The notes: generated from the letters alone by a model not told the origin. A stretch of 6,702 nucleotides of DNA from Anaerolinea thermophila (GCA_020722305.1 DYLB01000112.1:1-6702); one strand, 5' to 3'; counted from the stretch's first letter, positions 1-6,589 are shown. Program-made: numbers and translations.

Positions 1-23
1 TTCTACGGGTGTATACTCGCTTT

Positions 24-1862
24 ATGCTCAATAAGCTCAAAGATATCCTGATCGGCCCTCCCCTCCCCACCCAACAACTCGGTGAAAAGAAACTGAATAA
101 GATCCGCGCCCTGGCGGCCTTCTCGCCGGACGCGCTCTCGTCCATTGCCTACGCCAACCAGGAAATCTACCTGGGACTGGTCGTAGCCGGCAGTGCCGGG
201 CTGGCGCTGGCCTGGCCGATTGGGCTGGCAATCACCGGCTTGCTGGTGATTGTGGCAATTTCCTATTACCAGACCATTCACGGCTACCCCTCCGGCGGCG
301 GATCGTACGTGGTCGCTCGTGACAATCTGGGGACAAATATAGGTTTGATTGCTGCTTCGGCCCTGTTGATTGACTATCTCCTGACCGCAGCGGTGAGTCT
401 CACTGCCGGAGTGGAGGCAATTGCATCGGCCTTTCCGGCTCTTTGGCCGTATCGAGTCACCATTGCGCTGGTTCTTTTGGGACTTATTACGCTTGCCAAC
501 TTGCGCGGCCTGCGCGAAACGGGAACCTTGATGTCCATCCCGGTCTATCTTTTCCTGTTCACCTACCTGCCGATGTTGGCTTACGGCCTTTTCAAGTTGG
601 TATCTGGAGGGGCAGGTTCCTTTGAATTGGCCGCGCCTCCAGCAACAGAGAATATAACCCGCTTCCTGATCCTCCATACCTTTGCTACGGGCTGTACTGC
701 CCTGACCGGGATCGAGGCCATCAGCAACGGCGTGCCAGCCTTTCAAAGTCCGGAATCGCGTAATGCCGGGAAAACGCTGATCGTGATGGCCATCCTGATG
801 GCCGTCCTTTTTGTGGGCAGCATCGGGCTGACGCAATACCTGGGTGTGATCGCTGGTCCGCAGGAGACGATCCTTTCGGCTCTGGCCCGACGGTTGATGG
901 GGAATGGGGTGGGATATTTCGTCATACAGGTCAGCACGATGCTGATCCTGGCGGTGGCGGCCAATACCAGTTTCGCCGGTTTCCCGCGCCTGGCGGCCAT
1001 CCTCGCCAAAGACGGGTTCCTGCCGCGCCAGTTGACCGGTCTGGGCGACCGGCTGGTATTCGCCAACGGGATCATTTCCCTGGCTGGAGCCACAGCAGTT
1101 TTGATCATCCTGTTCAGCGGCGACAGCCATGCGCTGATCCCCTTGTTTGCTGTAGGCGTATTCCTGGCATTTTCACTCTCCCAGGCTGGCATGGTCATCC
1201 ACTGGTGGCGGGAACGAGGTCGAAACTGGCGGCTCAAAATGATAGCAAACGGTATCGGCGCGTTGGCGACACTTGTAACTCTATTTGTCGTAGGATTCAC
1301 TAAATTCCTGGAAGGGGCCTGGATCACGATCTTGCTCATTCCCACCCTGGTCGTTCTGTTTTTAAGAATACGCGCACACTACCGGGAAGTCGCCGGGGAA
1401 CTTTCCCTGCATGGACTGCCGCCCTCGCTCAAACCCGTGCCTATACCTCGTGTCGTAATCCCTGTCTCCGGCGTCCATCGTGGCATCGTGGACGCGGTCA
1501 ATTTCGCTCAGGCCATTTCCAAAGACGTGACCGCCGTCTATGTCGAACTGGAGCCGGGGCAGGCCGAAGCCGTGCGCCAGCGTTGGGAACAACTCTGGCC
1601 AGACGTCCCCCTGGCTGTGGTGACTTCTCCTTACCGCTCGATCATCGGTCCCCTGATTGATTTCCTGGATGAGTTGGATGCGAAGCACAATGACGGGAAT
1701 TTGGCAGCCATCATCCTGCCAGAGTTCGTCCCGGCCAAATGGTGGCAAACCCTGCTCCACAACCAGACTGCCTGGATGCTCAAGGCGGCCCTGCTTTACC
1801 GCCGCCGCCACCGGGGCTACCAGCGCGTGATCATTGACATTCCCTACCACCTGAAACGATAA
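24..1862 (+). CDS. kimA: KimA-type APC-superfamily potassium transporter
   Basis: Inner-membrane K+ uptake protein of the KimA (YdaO) group, 612 residues from ATG 24, close to the 607 of Bacillus subtilis KimA. About 12 hydrophobic segments lie in residues ~30-448, followed by a soluble C-terminal domain (~455-612) ending in a basic tail (YHLKR). Recalled K+ pathway residues of B. subtilis KimA line up: D36, Y43, D117, Y118, T121 and S125 at identical numbers, and T230/E233 as T228/E231 in the ALTGIEA motif. The Tyr at B. subtilis 377 is Phe here (F375, LIPLFAVGV). A GTG at 9 is in frame and the frame stays open to the window edge, but ATG 24 makes the N-termini match residue for residue, so I chose it. 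No good ribosome site is visible. In Bacillus this gene is controlled by a c-di-AMP riboswitch; any such leader would lie outside the window. The gene converges on the DUF2277 gene six bases away. The family call is firm; K+ specificity is inferred. Confidence 0.9.
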   Translation: MLNKLKDILIGPPLPTQQLGEKKLNKIRALAAFSPDALSSIAYANQEIYLGLVVAGSAGLALAWPIGLAITGLLVIVAISYYQTIHGYPSGGGSYVVARDNLGTNIGLIAASALLIDYLLTAAVSLTAGVEAIASAFPALWPYRVTIALVLLGLITLANLRGLRETGTLMSIPVYLFLFTYLPMLAYGLFKLVSGGAGSFELAAPPATENITRFLILHTFATGCTALTGIEAISNGVPAFQSPESRNAGKTLIVMAILMAVLFVGSIGLTQYLGVIAGPQETILSALARRLMGNGVGYFVIQVSTMLILAVAANTSFAGFPRLAAILAKDGFLPRQLTGLGDRLVFANGIISLAGATAVLIILFSGDSHALIPLFAVGVFLAFSLSQAGMVIHWWRERGRNWRLKMIANGIGALATLVTLFVVGFTKFLEGAWITILLIPTLVVLFLRIRAHYREVAGELSLHGLPPSLKPVPIPRVVIPVSGVHRGIVDAVNFAQAISKDVTAVYVELEPGQAEAVRQRWEQLWPDVPLAVVTSPYRSIIGPLIDFLDELDAKHNDGNLAAIILPEFVPAKWWQTLLHNQTAWMLKAALLYRRRHRGYQRVIIDIPYHLKR

Positions 1863-1868
1863 GCGGGG

Positions 1869-2069
1869 TCATTTCACGACCAGCGCGTTCAAAAGTTTCT
1901 GCGTGGACGAGGCGATTTCCGCGATGGCGGCGTCGAAGACGGCCTGGTTGGCCCGCGAGGGTTTGCGGTATCCGCTCACCTTGCGGACGTACTGCAAAGC
2001 GGCTTCCTGGATTTCCTGCTCGGTGGCTGGCCTGTCAGACAGGCGCAGGGGTTTGATACTTCTACACAT
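1869..2069 (-). CDS. DUF2277 family small protein
   Basis: A 66-residue protein with the signature of the uncharacterised DUF2277 family: N-terminal MCRSIKPLR, then the central AALQYVRKVSGYRKPS block (about residues 24-39), an Asn-Gln/Phe-Asp segment, and a C-terminal helix with S/T-rich ASSTQKLLNAL. No signal peptide or membrane segment is seen, so it is probably cytoplasmic. The single Cys at residue 2 and the basic RSIKPLR stretch are the conserved features of the family; the function is unknown. The ATG at 2069 follows GGAG at a spacing of four bases (GGAGTGACATG). It lies downstream of acs on the same strand but is separated from it by a strong intrinsic terminator. Expression therefore needs read-through or a promoter I cannot see in the 32 bases between. 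Its 3' end faces the kimA stop with a 6-bp gap. Confidence 0.85.
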   Translation of the reverse strand: MCRSIKPLRLSDRPATEQEIQEAALQYVRKVSGYRKPSRANQAVFDAAIAEIASSTQKLLNALVVK

Positions 2070-2084
2070 GTCACTCCAATATTT

Positions 2085-2125
2085 GTGGATTTAAAGAAGA
2101 AAACGGCCTGCCGGAGCAGGCCGTT
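2085..2125 (-). terminator. Intrinsic terminator after acs
   Basis: A perfect 10-bp GC-rich stem (AACGGCCTGC at 2102-2111 against GCAGGCCGTT at 2116-2125) closes a four-base loop. On the minus strand the stem is followed by TTTTCTTCTTTAAA, a U-rich tract; on the plus strand it is not, so it acts on minus-strand transcripts. Read as RNA the loop is C(UCCG)G, a very stable UNCG-class tetraloop. It begins 6 bases after the acs stop and ends about 30 bases before the DUF2277 start, so it should cut most acs transcripts before DUF2277. Confidence 0.85.
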
Positions 2126-2130
2126 GGGAG

Positions 2131-4032
2131 CTATTCTTCTAACGTGGAGATGTCGCCTTCGGGCAGGCCCTGGGCGCGGGCCTTGAGCACCCGCCGCATA
2201 ATCTTGCCGGAGCGGGTCTTGGGCAGTTTGTCCACGAATTTGATGTCTTCGGGCTTGGCGATGGGACTCATGTGGGTCGAGACGTGCTGGCGCAGTTCTT
2301 CGGCCAGTTCGGGCGAACCGGCGAAACCGGCTCTCAGCAGCACGAAGCAGTGGATCGCCTGTCCTTTGACCTCGTGCGGCAGGCCGATGGCGGCCGCCTC
2401 GGCCACCGCCGGGTGGCTGACCAGCGCCGATTCGATCTCTGCCGTGCCTAAGCGATGCCCGGAGACCTTGATCACGTCATCCACGCGGCCGATGATCCAG
2501 AAGTAGCCGTCGGCGTCGCGCTTGGCCGAGTCGCCGGTCATGTATTTGCCGGGATATTTGCTCCAGTATTGCCGGACGTAGCGCTCGTCGTCGCCGTAGA
2601 CCGTGCGCAGCATGGCCGGCCAGGGATTCTTGAGCACGAGATAGCCCTCTTCGCCGTCCGGGACCGGGTTGCCGCTGTCGTCCAGGATTTCGGCTTCCTG
2701 CCCGAAGACCGGGCGGGTAGCCGAACCGGGCTTGAGCGGCACGACCGGGGTGGGCGTGATCATGAACATGCCGGTCTCGGTCTGCCACCAGGTATCCATG
2801 ATCGGGCATTTTTCCTTGCCGATGACCCGGTAATACCATTTCCAGGCTTCGGGGTTGATCGGTTCGCCGACCGTGCCGAGCAGCCGCAGGGAGGAGAGGT
2901 CGTGCTTATTGGGCCAGGCCTCGCCGAAACGCATCAGGCCGCGGATCGCCGTCGGAGCGGTATAAAAGACCGAGATCCCGTAGCGCTCGATCAGCTGCCA
3001 CCAGCGGTTCGGGTACGGGTAGACCGGTCCGCCCTCGAACATGAACGAGGTCGCGCCCAGGATCAGCGGCCCATAGATGATGTACGAGTGGCCCGTCACC
3101 CAGCCGGGGTCGGCCGCGCACCACCAGCGGTCCTCGTCTTTCAGGTCGAAGACGTGCTTGAGGGTGGTGTACGTACCGACCATGTAGCCGCCGTGGGTGT
3201 GCAGGATGGCCTTGGGCTTGCCGGTCGAGCCGGAGGTATACAGGATGTAGAGCGGGTCTTCGGCGTCGAGCTGCTCGGTGACGCATTTGCCGTTGGCGAT
3301 GGGGAGCGCGCACAGGTCATCGTACCAGTGGTCGCGCTCCGCTTCCATCGGGACCTCGTGGCCTGTCCGCCGGACGACGATGATATTTTCCACGCTGGGG
3401 CAAGACTTGATCGCCTCGTCCACGGTGCGTTTCAGCTCGAAAATCTTGCCGTTGATCCACGAGCCGTCGGCAGTGATGACCAGCTTCGAGGCGCTGTCGT
3501 CAATCCGGCCCCTGAGGGCGTCCACCGAGAACCCGGCAAAGACCACCGAATGGATGGCGCCGATCTTGGCGCAGGCCAGCATGGCAAAGACGATCTCCGG
3601 GATGCGCGGCAGGTAAATCGTGACCCGGTCGCCTTTGGTCACGCCCATGGCTTTGATGATGTTGGCGAAACGGTTGACCTCGCGGTTGAGCGAATAATAC
3701 GAGAAGGTGCGCTCTTCCTTGCCATCCTCGCTGACCCAGATGAGGGCCAGCTTGTTCCTGCGCCAAGTCTTGACATGGCGGTCCACGGCGTTGTGGACGA
3801 TGTTGACCTTGGCCCCGGTAAACCACTTGAAGAACGGCTTGTTCGAGTCGTCCAGGACTTTGTCCCACTTTCGATACCATTCCAGCTCGTTGGCCTGTTC
3901 GGCCCAGAACCCTTCCAGGTCGTTGCGGGCGAACTCGGCTGCGGCCTCCCAATCTGGGACGTTGGCCTGGGCGATGACTTCGGGTGAGGGGAAATAGACC
4001 TCCCCCTCCATTTCGGACTGCACAACGGACAT
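2131..4032 (-). CDS. acs: AMP-forming acetyl-CoA synthetase
   Basis: Cytoplasmic enzyme (EC 6.2.1.1) that activates acetate with ATP and CoA to acetyl-CoA, AMP and PPi through an acetyl-adenylate. It has 633 residues against about 650 for the family. N-terminal Acs domain up to ~90; ATP-binding P-loop YTSGSTGKPK (265-274); GWVTGHSY (310-317); TVGEPINPEAW (387-397); DTWWQTETG (413-421); hinge and C-terminal domain with TGDSAKRDADGYFWIIGR and VSGHR (499-527); PKTRSGK with catalytic Lys610. The Salmonella Acs acetate-pocket residues V310, T311, V386 and W414 correspond to V312, T313, V388 and W416, which favours acetate over longer acids. Lys610 is the residue acetylated by Pat-type enzymes and reversed by sirtuins in other bacteria; no such gene is in the window. 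ATG 4032 has a good ribosome site (TAGGAGAGAATTATG). The gene appears to form its own unit, with a hairpin upstream and a strong terminator downstream. Confidence 0.96.
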   Translation of the reverse strand: MSVVQSEMEGEVYFPSPEVIAQANVPDWEAAAEFARNDLEGFWAEQANELEWYRKWDKVLDDSNKPFFKWFTGAKVNIVHNAVDRHVKTWRRNKLALIWVSEDGKEERTFSYYSLNREVNRFANIIKAMGVTKGDRVTIYLPRIPEIVFAMLACAKIGAIHSVVFAGFSVDALRGRIDDSASKLVITADGSWINGKIFELKRTVDEAIKSCPSVENIIVVRRTGHEVPMEAERDHWYDDLCALPIANGKCVTEQLDAEDPLYILYTSGSTGKPKAILHTHGGYMVGTYTTLKHVFDLKDEDRWWCAADPGWVTGHSYIIYGPLILGATSFMFEGGPVYPYPNRWWQLIERYGISVFYTAPTAIRGLMRFGEAWPNKHDLSSLRLLGTVGEPINPEAWKWYYRVIGKEKCPIMDTWWQTETGMFMITPTPVVPLKPGSATRPVFGQEAEILDDSGNPVPDGEEGYLVLKNPWPAMLRTVYGDDERYVRQYWSKYPGKYMTGDSAKRDADGYFWIIGRVDDVIKVSGHRLGTAEIESALVSHPAVAEAAAIGLPHEVKGQAIHCFVLLRAGFAGSPELAEELRQHVSTHMSPIAKPEDIKFVDKLPKTRSGKIMRRVLKARAQGLPEGDISTLEE

Positions 4033-4060
4033 AATTCTCTCCTATTTCCAGTGGCGGATA

Positions 4061-4097
4061 TAGTTTATAAAACGCCCATCCCGTTCGCGGGATGCGC
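4061..4097 (-). terminator. Probable intrinsic terminator after holB (or acs leader hairpin)
   Basis: A 7-bp perfect stem (CATCCCG at 4077-4083 with CGGGATG at 4088-4094) extends by two more pairs after one mismatch (4074-4097). On the minus strand it is followed by GTTTTATAAACTA, a modest U-run. It lies 65 bases after the holB stop and 41 before the acs start, so the simplest reading is the end of the rsgA-holB transcript. A TATAAC hexamer on the minus strand at 4125-4120 lies upstream of it. If that is an acs -10 box, the hairpin would sit in the acs leader instead. The T-run is short, hence moderate confidence. Confidence 0.5.
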
Positions 4098-4161
4098 TCC
4101 TGACCGAATTTAGTTGAACGTTATACGGTGATGAAAATGTACCATAAAAGGGGGCCGCATT

Positions 4162-5178
4162 TCAAGCGATTCTGGGCCAGTCCATCAGCAACACTTCCCC
4201 TAGTAAACGCGGATTGACGTTCGCATCCAGGCGCTCGACGGCTTTTTCCATTTCGACGACCAGGCGGCGCGCCTGCGGCAGGTTGAACCTGCGCGCCAGT
4301 TTTTGGATGGCCGTCTCCTGGTCAATGTTGGTCAGCCTCGCGGACGACCCGCTGGTGGCCAGCATCACGTCTCGCCAGAAGGACTGCCAGATGAGCAGCG
4401 TCTGGCGCATGGACTCTTTGTCTTTGGCGAGTTTTTCGGCATAGGCGAACCTGTCCACGCGGGGGGCGGGGAGCAGGGAGAGCAGGTCGTCGAGGCGCTC
4501 GGAGCGGAAGTCCAGGGCGCTGGGGTCGGCGAGCAGGTTCAGGGCCGCGCCGGGGCGTCCGCCGGAGAGATGGGCCAGCAGGCGGGCGGTGGTTGCATCC
4601 GCACCCTGGGCGTTGAGATGGGCCTCGACCTCTGTCACCGGCAGCGGGCGCAGGCGGAGGATTTCGCAGCGCGAGACGATGGTCGGCAGCAACTGTTCGG
4701 CGTTGTCGGCGGTCAGCAGCAGGATGACGTGCGGCGGGGCTTCCTCCAGCGTTTTGAGCAGGGCGTTGGCGGCGTTAGGGTTGGCCTCCTGGAAGCGCAG
4801 GAAGAGGGCGACGCGGTACCTGGCCTGGTAAGGCTTGAGCGACAGGCTGCGCTGGACTTCACGCACCTGGTCCACTTTGAGTACCCCGCCCTCGCTCTCC
4901 GCCTGGATCACGGCCAGGTCGGGATGCTGCATGGCGGCGATCTGCTTGCACTCCCGGCAGGCGCCGCAGAATTCGCCCGGCGCGGGCGGCTGGGTGCAGT
5001 TGAGGGCCTGGGCCAGGCGCAGGGCCAGGGTGCGGCGACCCAGGCCGGGAGGTCCGGTAAAGAGGTAGGCGTGGCGGATCGTCCCATTGGCGACGTGCTG
5101 GCGGAGCATGTCCACCGCCCAGGTGTGGCCGAGGAGATTCCAGTTACCTGTCTTGAGCGAAGTCGAAAGATCGGCCAT
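4162..5178 (-). CDS. holB: DNA polymerase III delta' subunit (clamp loader)
   Basis: Clamp-loader subunit that, with delta and the DnaX subunits, places the beta clamp on primed DNA; 338 residues, near the family's usual 310-340. Visible in order: WNLLGHTWAVDML start (13-25), degenerate Walker A GPPGLGRRT (42-50), four zinc-binding Cys (61, 71, 74, 77), NALLKTLEEAPP (138-149), sensor/arginine-finger SRC (169-171), and a helical collar domain ending MDWPRIA. The Walker A lysine is Arg48, so ATP binding is doubtful. This fits a delta' role (E. coli HolB is also Walker-degenerate) rather than DnaX. The first ~12 residues (MADLSTSLKTGN) precede the family homology and are partly encoded by a repeat-like sequence. 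The ATG at 5178 overlaps the stop of the HEPN remnant (TGATG) and follows GGGTGA, a moderate ribosome site; the next in-frame ATG (codon 24) would cut into the domain. Base composition is high (47/60 G+C at 4501-4560). Confidence 0.92.
   Translation of the reverse strand: MADLSTSLKTGNWNLLGHTWAVDMLRQHVANGTIRHAYLFTGPPGLGRRTLALRLAQALNCTQPPAPGEFCGACRECKQIAAMQHPDLAVIQAESEGGVLKVDQVREVQRSLSLKPYQARYRVALFLRFQEANPNAANALLKTLEEAPPHVILLLTADNAEQLLPTIVSRCEILRLRPLPVTEVEAHLNAQGADATTARLLAHLSGGRPGAALNLLADPSALDFRSERLDDLLSLLPAPRVDRFAYAEKLAKDKESMRQTLLIWQSFWRDVMLATSGSSARLTNIDQETAIQKLARRFNLPQARRLVVEMEKAVERLDANVNPRLLGEVLLMDWPRIA
5151..5170. repeat. Short dispersed-repeat-like element within the holB start
   Basis: Twenty bases with complementary ends (TCTT at 5151-5154, AAGA at 5167-5170) around a GAGCGAAGTCGA core. 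From memory, this matches a short interspersed motif (core TGAGCGAAGTCGA with complementary flanks) found in many copies in Chloroflexota and some other genomes. Read on the minus strand it encodes the LSTSLK tail of holB, a peptide often seen where such repeats enter genes. There is only one copy in this window, so repeat status rests on recall and not on copies seen here. Confidence 0.45.
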
Positions 5179-5270
5179 CAGTCACCCGTTGTGGTAACGA
5201 CTTCCCGGTCTTGACGGTCAGGAAAATCGCCTTCTGCCTTGGCGACCCACTCACTGGCGATTTCGTTCAT
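5178..5270 (-). pseudogene. HEPN-domain gene remnant (5' end only)
   Basis: A 30-codon open frame too short to stand out as a gene. It starts at ATG 5270, inside the last codons of the nucleotidyltransferase (20-nt overlap), the arrangement usual for MNT-HEPN pairs. Its first 16 residues, MNEIASEWVAKAEGDF, look like the N-terminal helix of HEPN proteins (pattern EWxxKAExDF). HEPN-like sequence then stops near 5223 and 14 unrelated codons follow to TGA 5178-5180. That stop shares bases with the holB ATG. A complete HEPN protein is usually ~110-140 residues with an Rx4-6H RNase motif near its end; none of that remains here or elsewhere in the window. I read it as the surviving 5' stub of a deleted toxin-like gene. 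It may still be translated and couple the nucleotidyltransferase to holB. The HEPN match is short and judged by eye. Confidence 0.6.
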
Positions 5271-5622
5271 ACAAAACCTTGCCCTTTTCGGTGATGTCTA
5301 TCAGGAACCAATCGCCAAGCTTCTTGCGCCTCTCGATGACCGCACGTGATCTCACAACAATGTCGAGGCTGAAAGTGATCCTGGGGAGGGAGCGGTAAAT
5401 TTCAAGCGAGGTTTCCACTTCCCCTTTTGGCGTTTCCATCACTACCAGCAGGTCCACGTCGCTCCAGGCTTCGGGCTTCCCATACGCGTACGACCCGAAC
5501 AGGATGATCTCATCAGGGTCGAAATTATCGGCAATGTGTTTTGCCAGGGCCCGGATCGTGCGCATGGGAATGCCCTTGCGTTGGGTGATTGGGGGAACCG
5601 CAAAAGCTGAGGGGGTTGTCAT
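5251..5622 (-). CDS. MNT-type nucleotidyltransferase (antitoxin-like)
   Basis: Small minimal nucleotidyltransferase of the pol-beta fold (PF01909 type), up to 123 residues. It has an exact GS-X10-DxD motif (G43 S44, D55, D57) in ILFGSYAYGKPEAWSDVDLLVV and a third acidic residue D87 in FSLDIVVRS, so the active site looks intact. Members paired with HEPN RNases act as antitoxins, in studied cases by adding AMP to the toxin; that role here is inferred from the HEPN remnant overlapping its end. The frame opens at ATG 5622, but the ATG at 5565 (M20, MRTIRALAKHI) is where family homology begins and has AAGGG about seven bases upstream. A TATAAT box just before 5622 could start a leaderless message or a short leader for 5565. 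Base composition is lower than in its neighbours (32/60 G+C at 5281-5340 and at 5401-5460), consistent with acquisition between rsgA and holB. Confidence 0.85.
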   Translation of the reverse strand: MTTPSAFAVPPITQRKGIPMRTIRALAKHIADNFDPDEIILFGSYAYGKPEAWSDVDLLVVMETPKGEVETSLEIYRSLPRITFSLDIVVRSRAVIERRKKLGDWFLIDITEKGKVLYERNRQ

Positions 5623-5628
5623 GCTTCA

Positions 5629-5634
5629 ATTATA
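5629..5634 (-). promoter_or_regulatory. Possible -10 box for the nucleotidyltransferase gene
   Basis: A perfect TATAAT on the minus strand lies six bases before the ATG at 5622, in the 28-bp gap after rsgA. No convincing -35 is present at 16-18 bases upstream; that stretch is the GC-rich 3' end of rsgA. If used, transcription would start at about 5622, giving a leaderless message from 5622 or a ~57-base leader for the ATG at 5565. Confidence 0.35.
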
Positions 5635-5650
5635 CGTGAAAACCAGGACC

Positions 5651-6562
5651 TCACTCTTCCCCCGCCCGCAGGCGCAGGTAGGAGTCGAAACGTTCGGGGT
5701 GGATTTGGCCGGCTTTCACGGCAGCCTGCACGGCGCAGCCCGGTTCGTGGGTGTGGGTGCAGTCGCTGAACTGGCAGCCGGCTACCAGCTGGCGCAATTC
5801 GGGGAAGTAGCCATCGAGCTCCTCCGGCTCGGTGTCCCACAAGGCCAGTGACTTCCAGCCGGGGGTATCGGCCACGTAGCCGCCGCCTTCCAGGGCGAAA
5901 AGCTGGCGGACGACGGTGGTGTGGCGTCCCTTCTCGGTGGCCTGGCTCACGGCCCGCACCTCCAGCCCCAGCCCCGGCTGGATGGCGTTCAGCAGGCTGG
6001 ACTTGCCCGCCCCGCTCGGCCCGGCAAAGGCGCTCAGTTTTCCGGCCAGACGCTGGCGCAGCGCTTCGATGCCCCGCGCCTGCCTGGCAGAAGTGTACAG
6101 CACGGGATAGCCGATAGTCTCGTATCGCCCGAAAAGCACCTGGGCCTCCTTTTCGCTGACCAGCTCCGCTTTGTTCGCCACGATCAGGGCCGGGATGCCC
6201 TGCTTCTCGGCGATGACCAGGAAGCGGTCGAGCATTCGCAAGCGCGGGCTGGGACTGGCGCAGGCGAAGACGAAAACCGCCTGATCGGGATTGGCCAACA
6301 GGATTTGCTGGTAATCGCCCAGCGGACGCGGATCGAGCCGGACGATGGCCCGCTCCCGTTCCTCGATGGCCTCGATCATCCCGGACCCGTCGGCCTGCCG
6401 CGCCACCCGGACCCGGTCGCCCACCGCGGCAATATCCCCGACGCGGCGCCCCTGCTTGAGCCGTCCGCGTAACTGGCAGACGACCAACGCCGATGCGGTT
6501 TGCACCGTGAAGAAGCCGGATTGCGCCCGGATGATGATGCCAGGGAGTAAGTCTTGGGTCAC
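5651..6562 (-). CDS. rsgA: Small ribosomal subunit biogenesis GTPase RsgA
   Basis: Circularly permuted GTPase (RsgA/YjeQ) that binds the nearly mature 30S subunit at the decoding region and couples GTP hydrolysis to release of late assembly factors such as RbfA. It has 303 residues, in the family range. Order seen: OB-fold (about 8-70), G4 NKAE (130-133), G5 TSA (157-159), G1 P-loop GPSGAGKSS (181-189), G2 GRHTT (212-216), G3 DTPG (232-235), then the zinc site Cys263, Cys268, His270, Cys276 in CQFSDCTHTHEPGC. The G4 motif has Glu for the usual Asp (NKxD), a mild variant. The start is GTG 6562: a TAA lies in frame five codons upstream, and the OB-fold homology (GIIIRAQSGFFTVQ) begins within the first residues. 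There is no clear ribosome site. It appears to lead the run rsgA, MNT, HEPN remnant, holB, with a 28-bp gap to MNT. Confidence 0.96.
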   Translation of the reverse strand: MTQDLLPGIIIRAQSGFFTVQTASALVVCQLRGRLKQGRRVGDIAAVGDRVRVARQADGSGMIEAIEERERAIVRLDPRPLGDYQQILLANPDQAVFVFACASPSPRLRMLDRFLVIAEKQGIPALIVANKAELVSEKEAQVLFGRYETIGYPVLYTSARQARGIEALRQRLAGKLSAFAGPSGAGKSSLLNAIQPGLGLEVRAVSQATEKGRHTTVVRQLFALEGGGYVADTPGWKSLALWDTEPEELDGYFPELRQLVAGCQFSDCTHTHEPGCAVQAAVKAGQIHPERFDSYLRLRAGEE

Positions 6563-6589
6563 TTGGTCGTGTCGTTACAAATCATTGCC

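Noticed and set aside
9..23. GTG at 9 as the kimA start
   Set aside because: It is in frame, but ATG 24 places the conserved residues at the same numbers as B. subtilis KimA, and the frame is open to the window edge so the GTG has no special support.
3..1130. 375-codon open frame on the minus strand opposite kimA
   Set aside because: It is antisense to the conserved transporter, is low-complexity and rich in Gln, Arg and Gly, and has no motif; it is a mirror of biased codons.
2028..2046. GCCTGTC/GACAGGC palindrome as a kimA terminator on the + strand
   Set aside because: It lies inside the DUF2277 coding region, has a one-base centre so the usable stem is about five pairs, and no T-run follows.
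2455..3987. 510-codon open frame on the + strand opposite acs
   Set aside because: It lies wholly antisense to a clear acs gene with all motifs, has no recognisable domain, and arises from GC-rich codon bias on the opposite strand.
4303..5214. 303-codon open frame on the + strand opposite holB
   Set aside because: It is a Gly/Gln-rich shadow of holB without domain features; the minus-strand frame has P-loop, zinc and SRC motifs.
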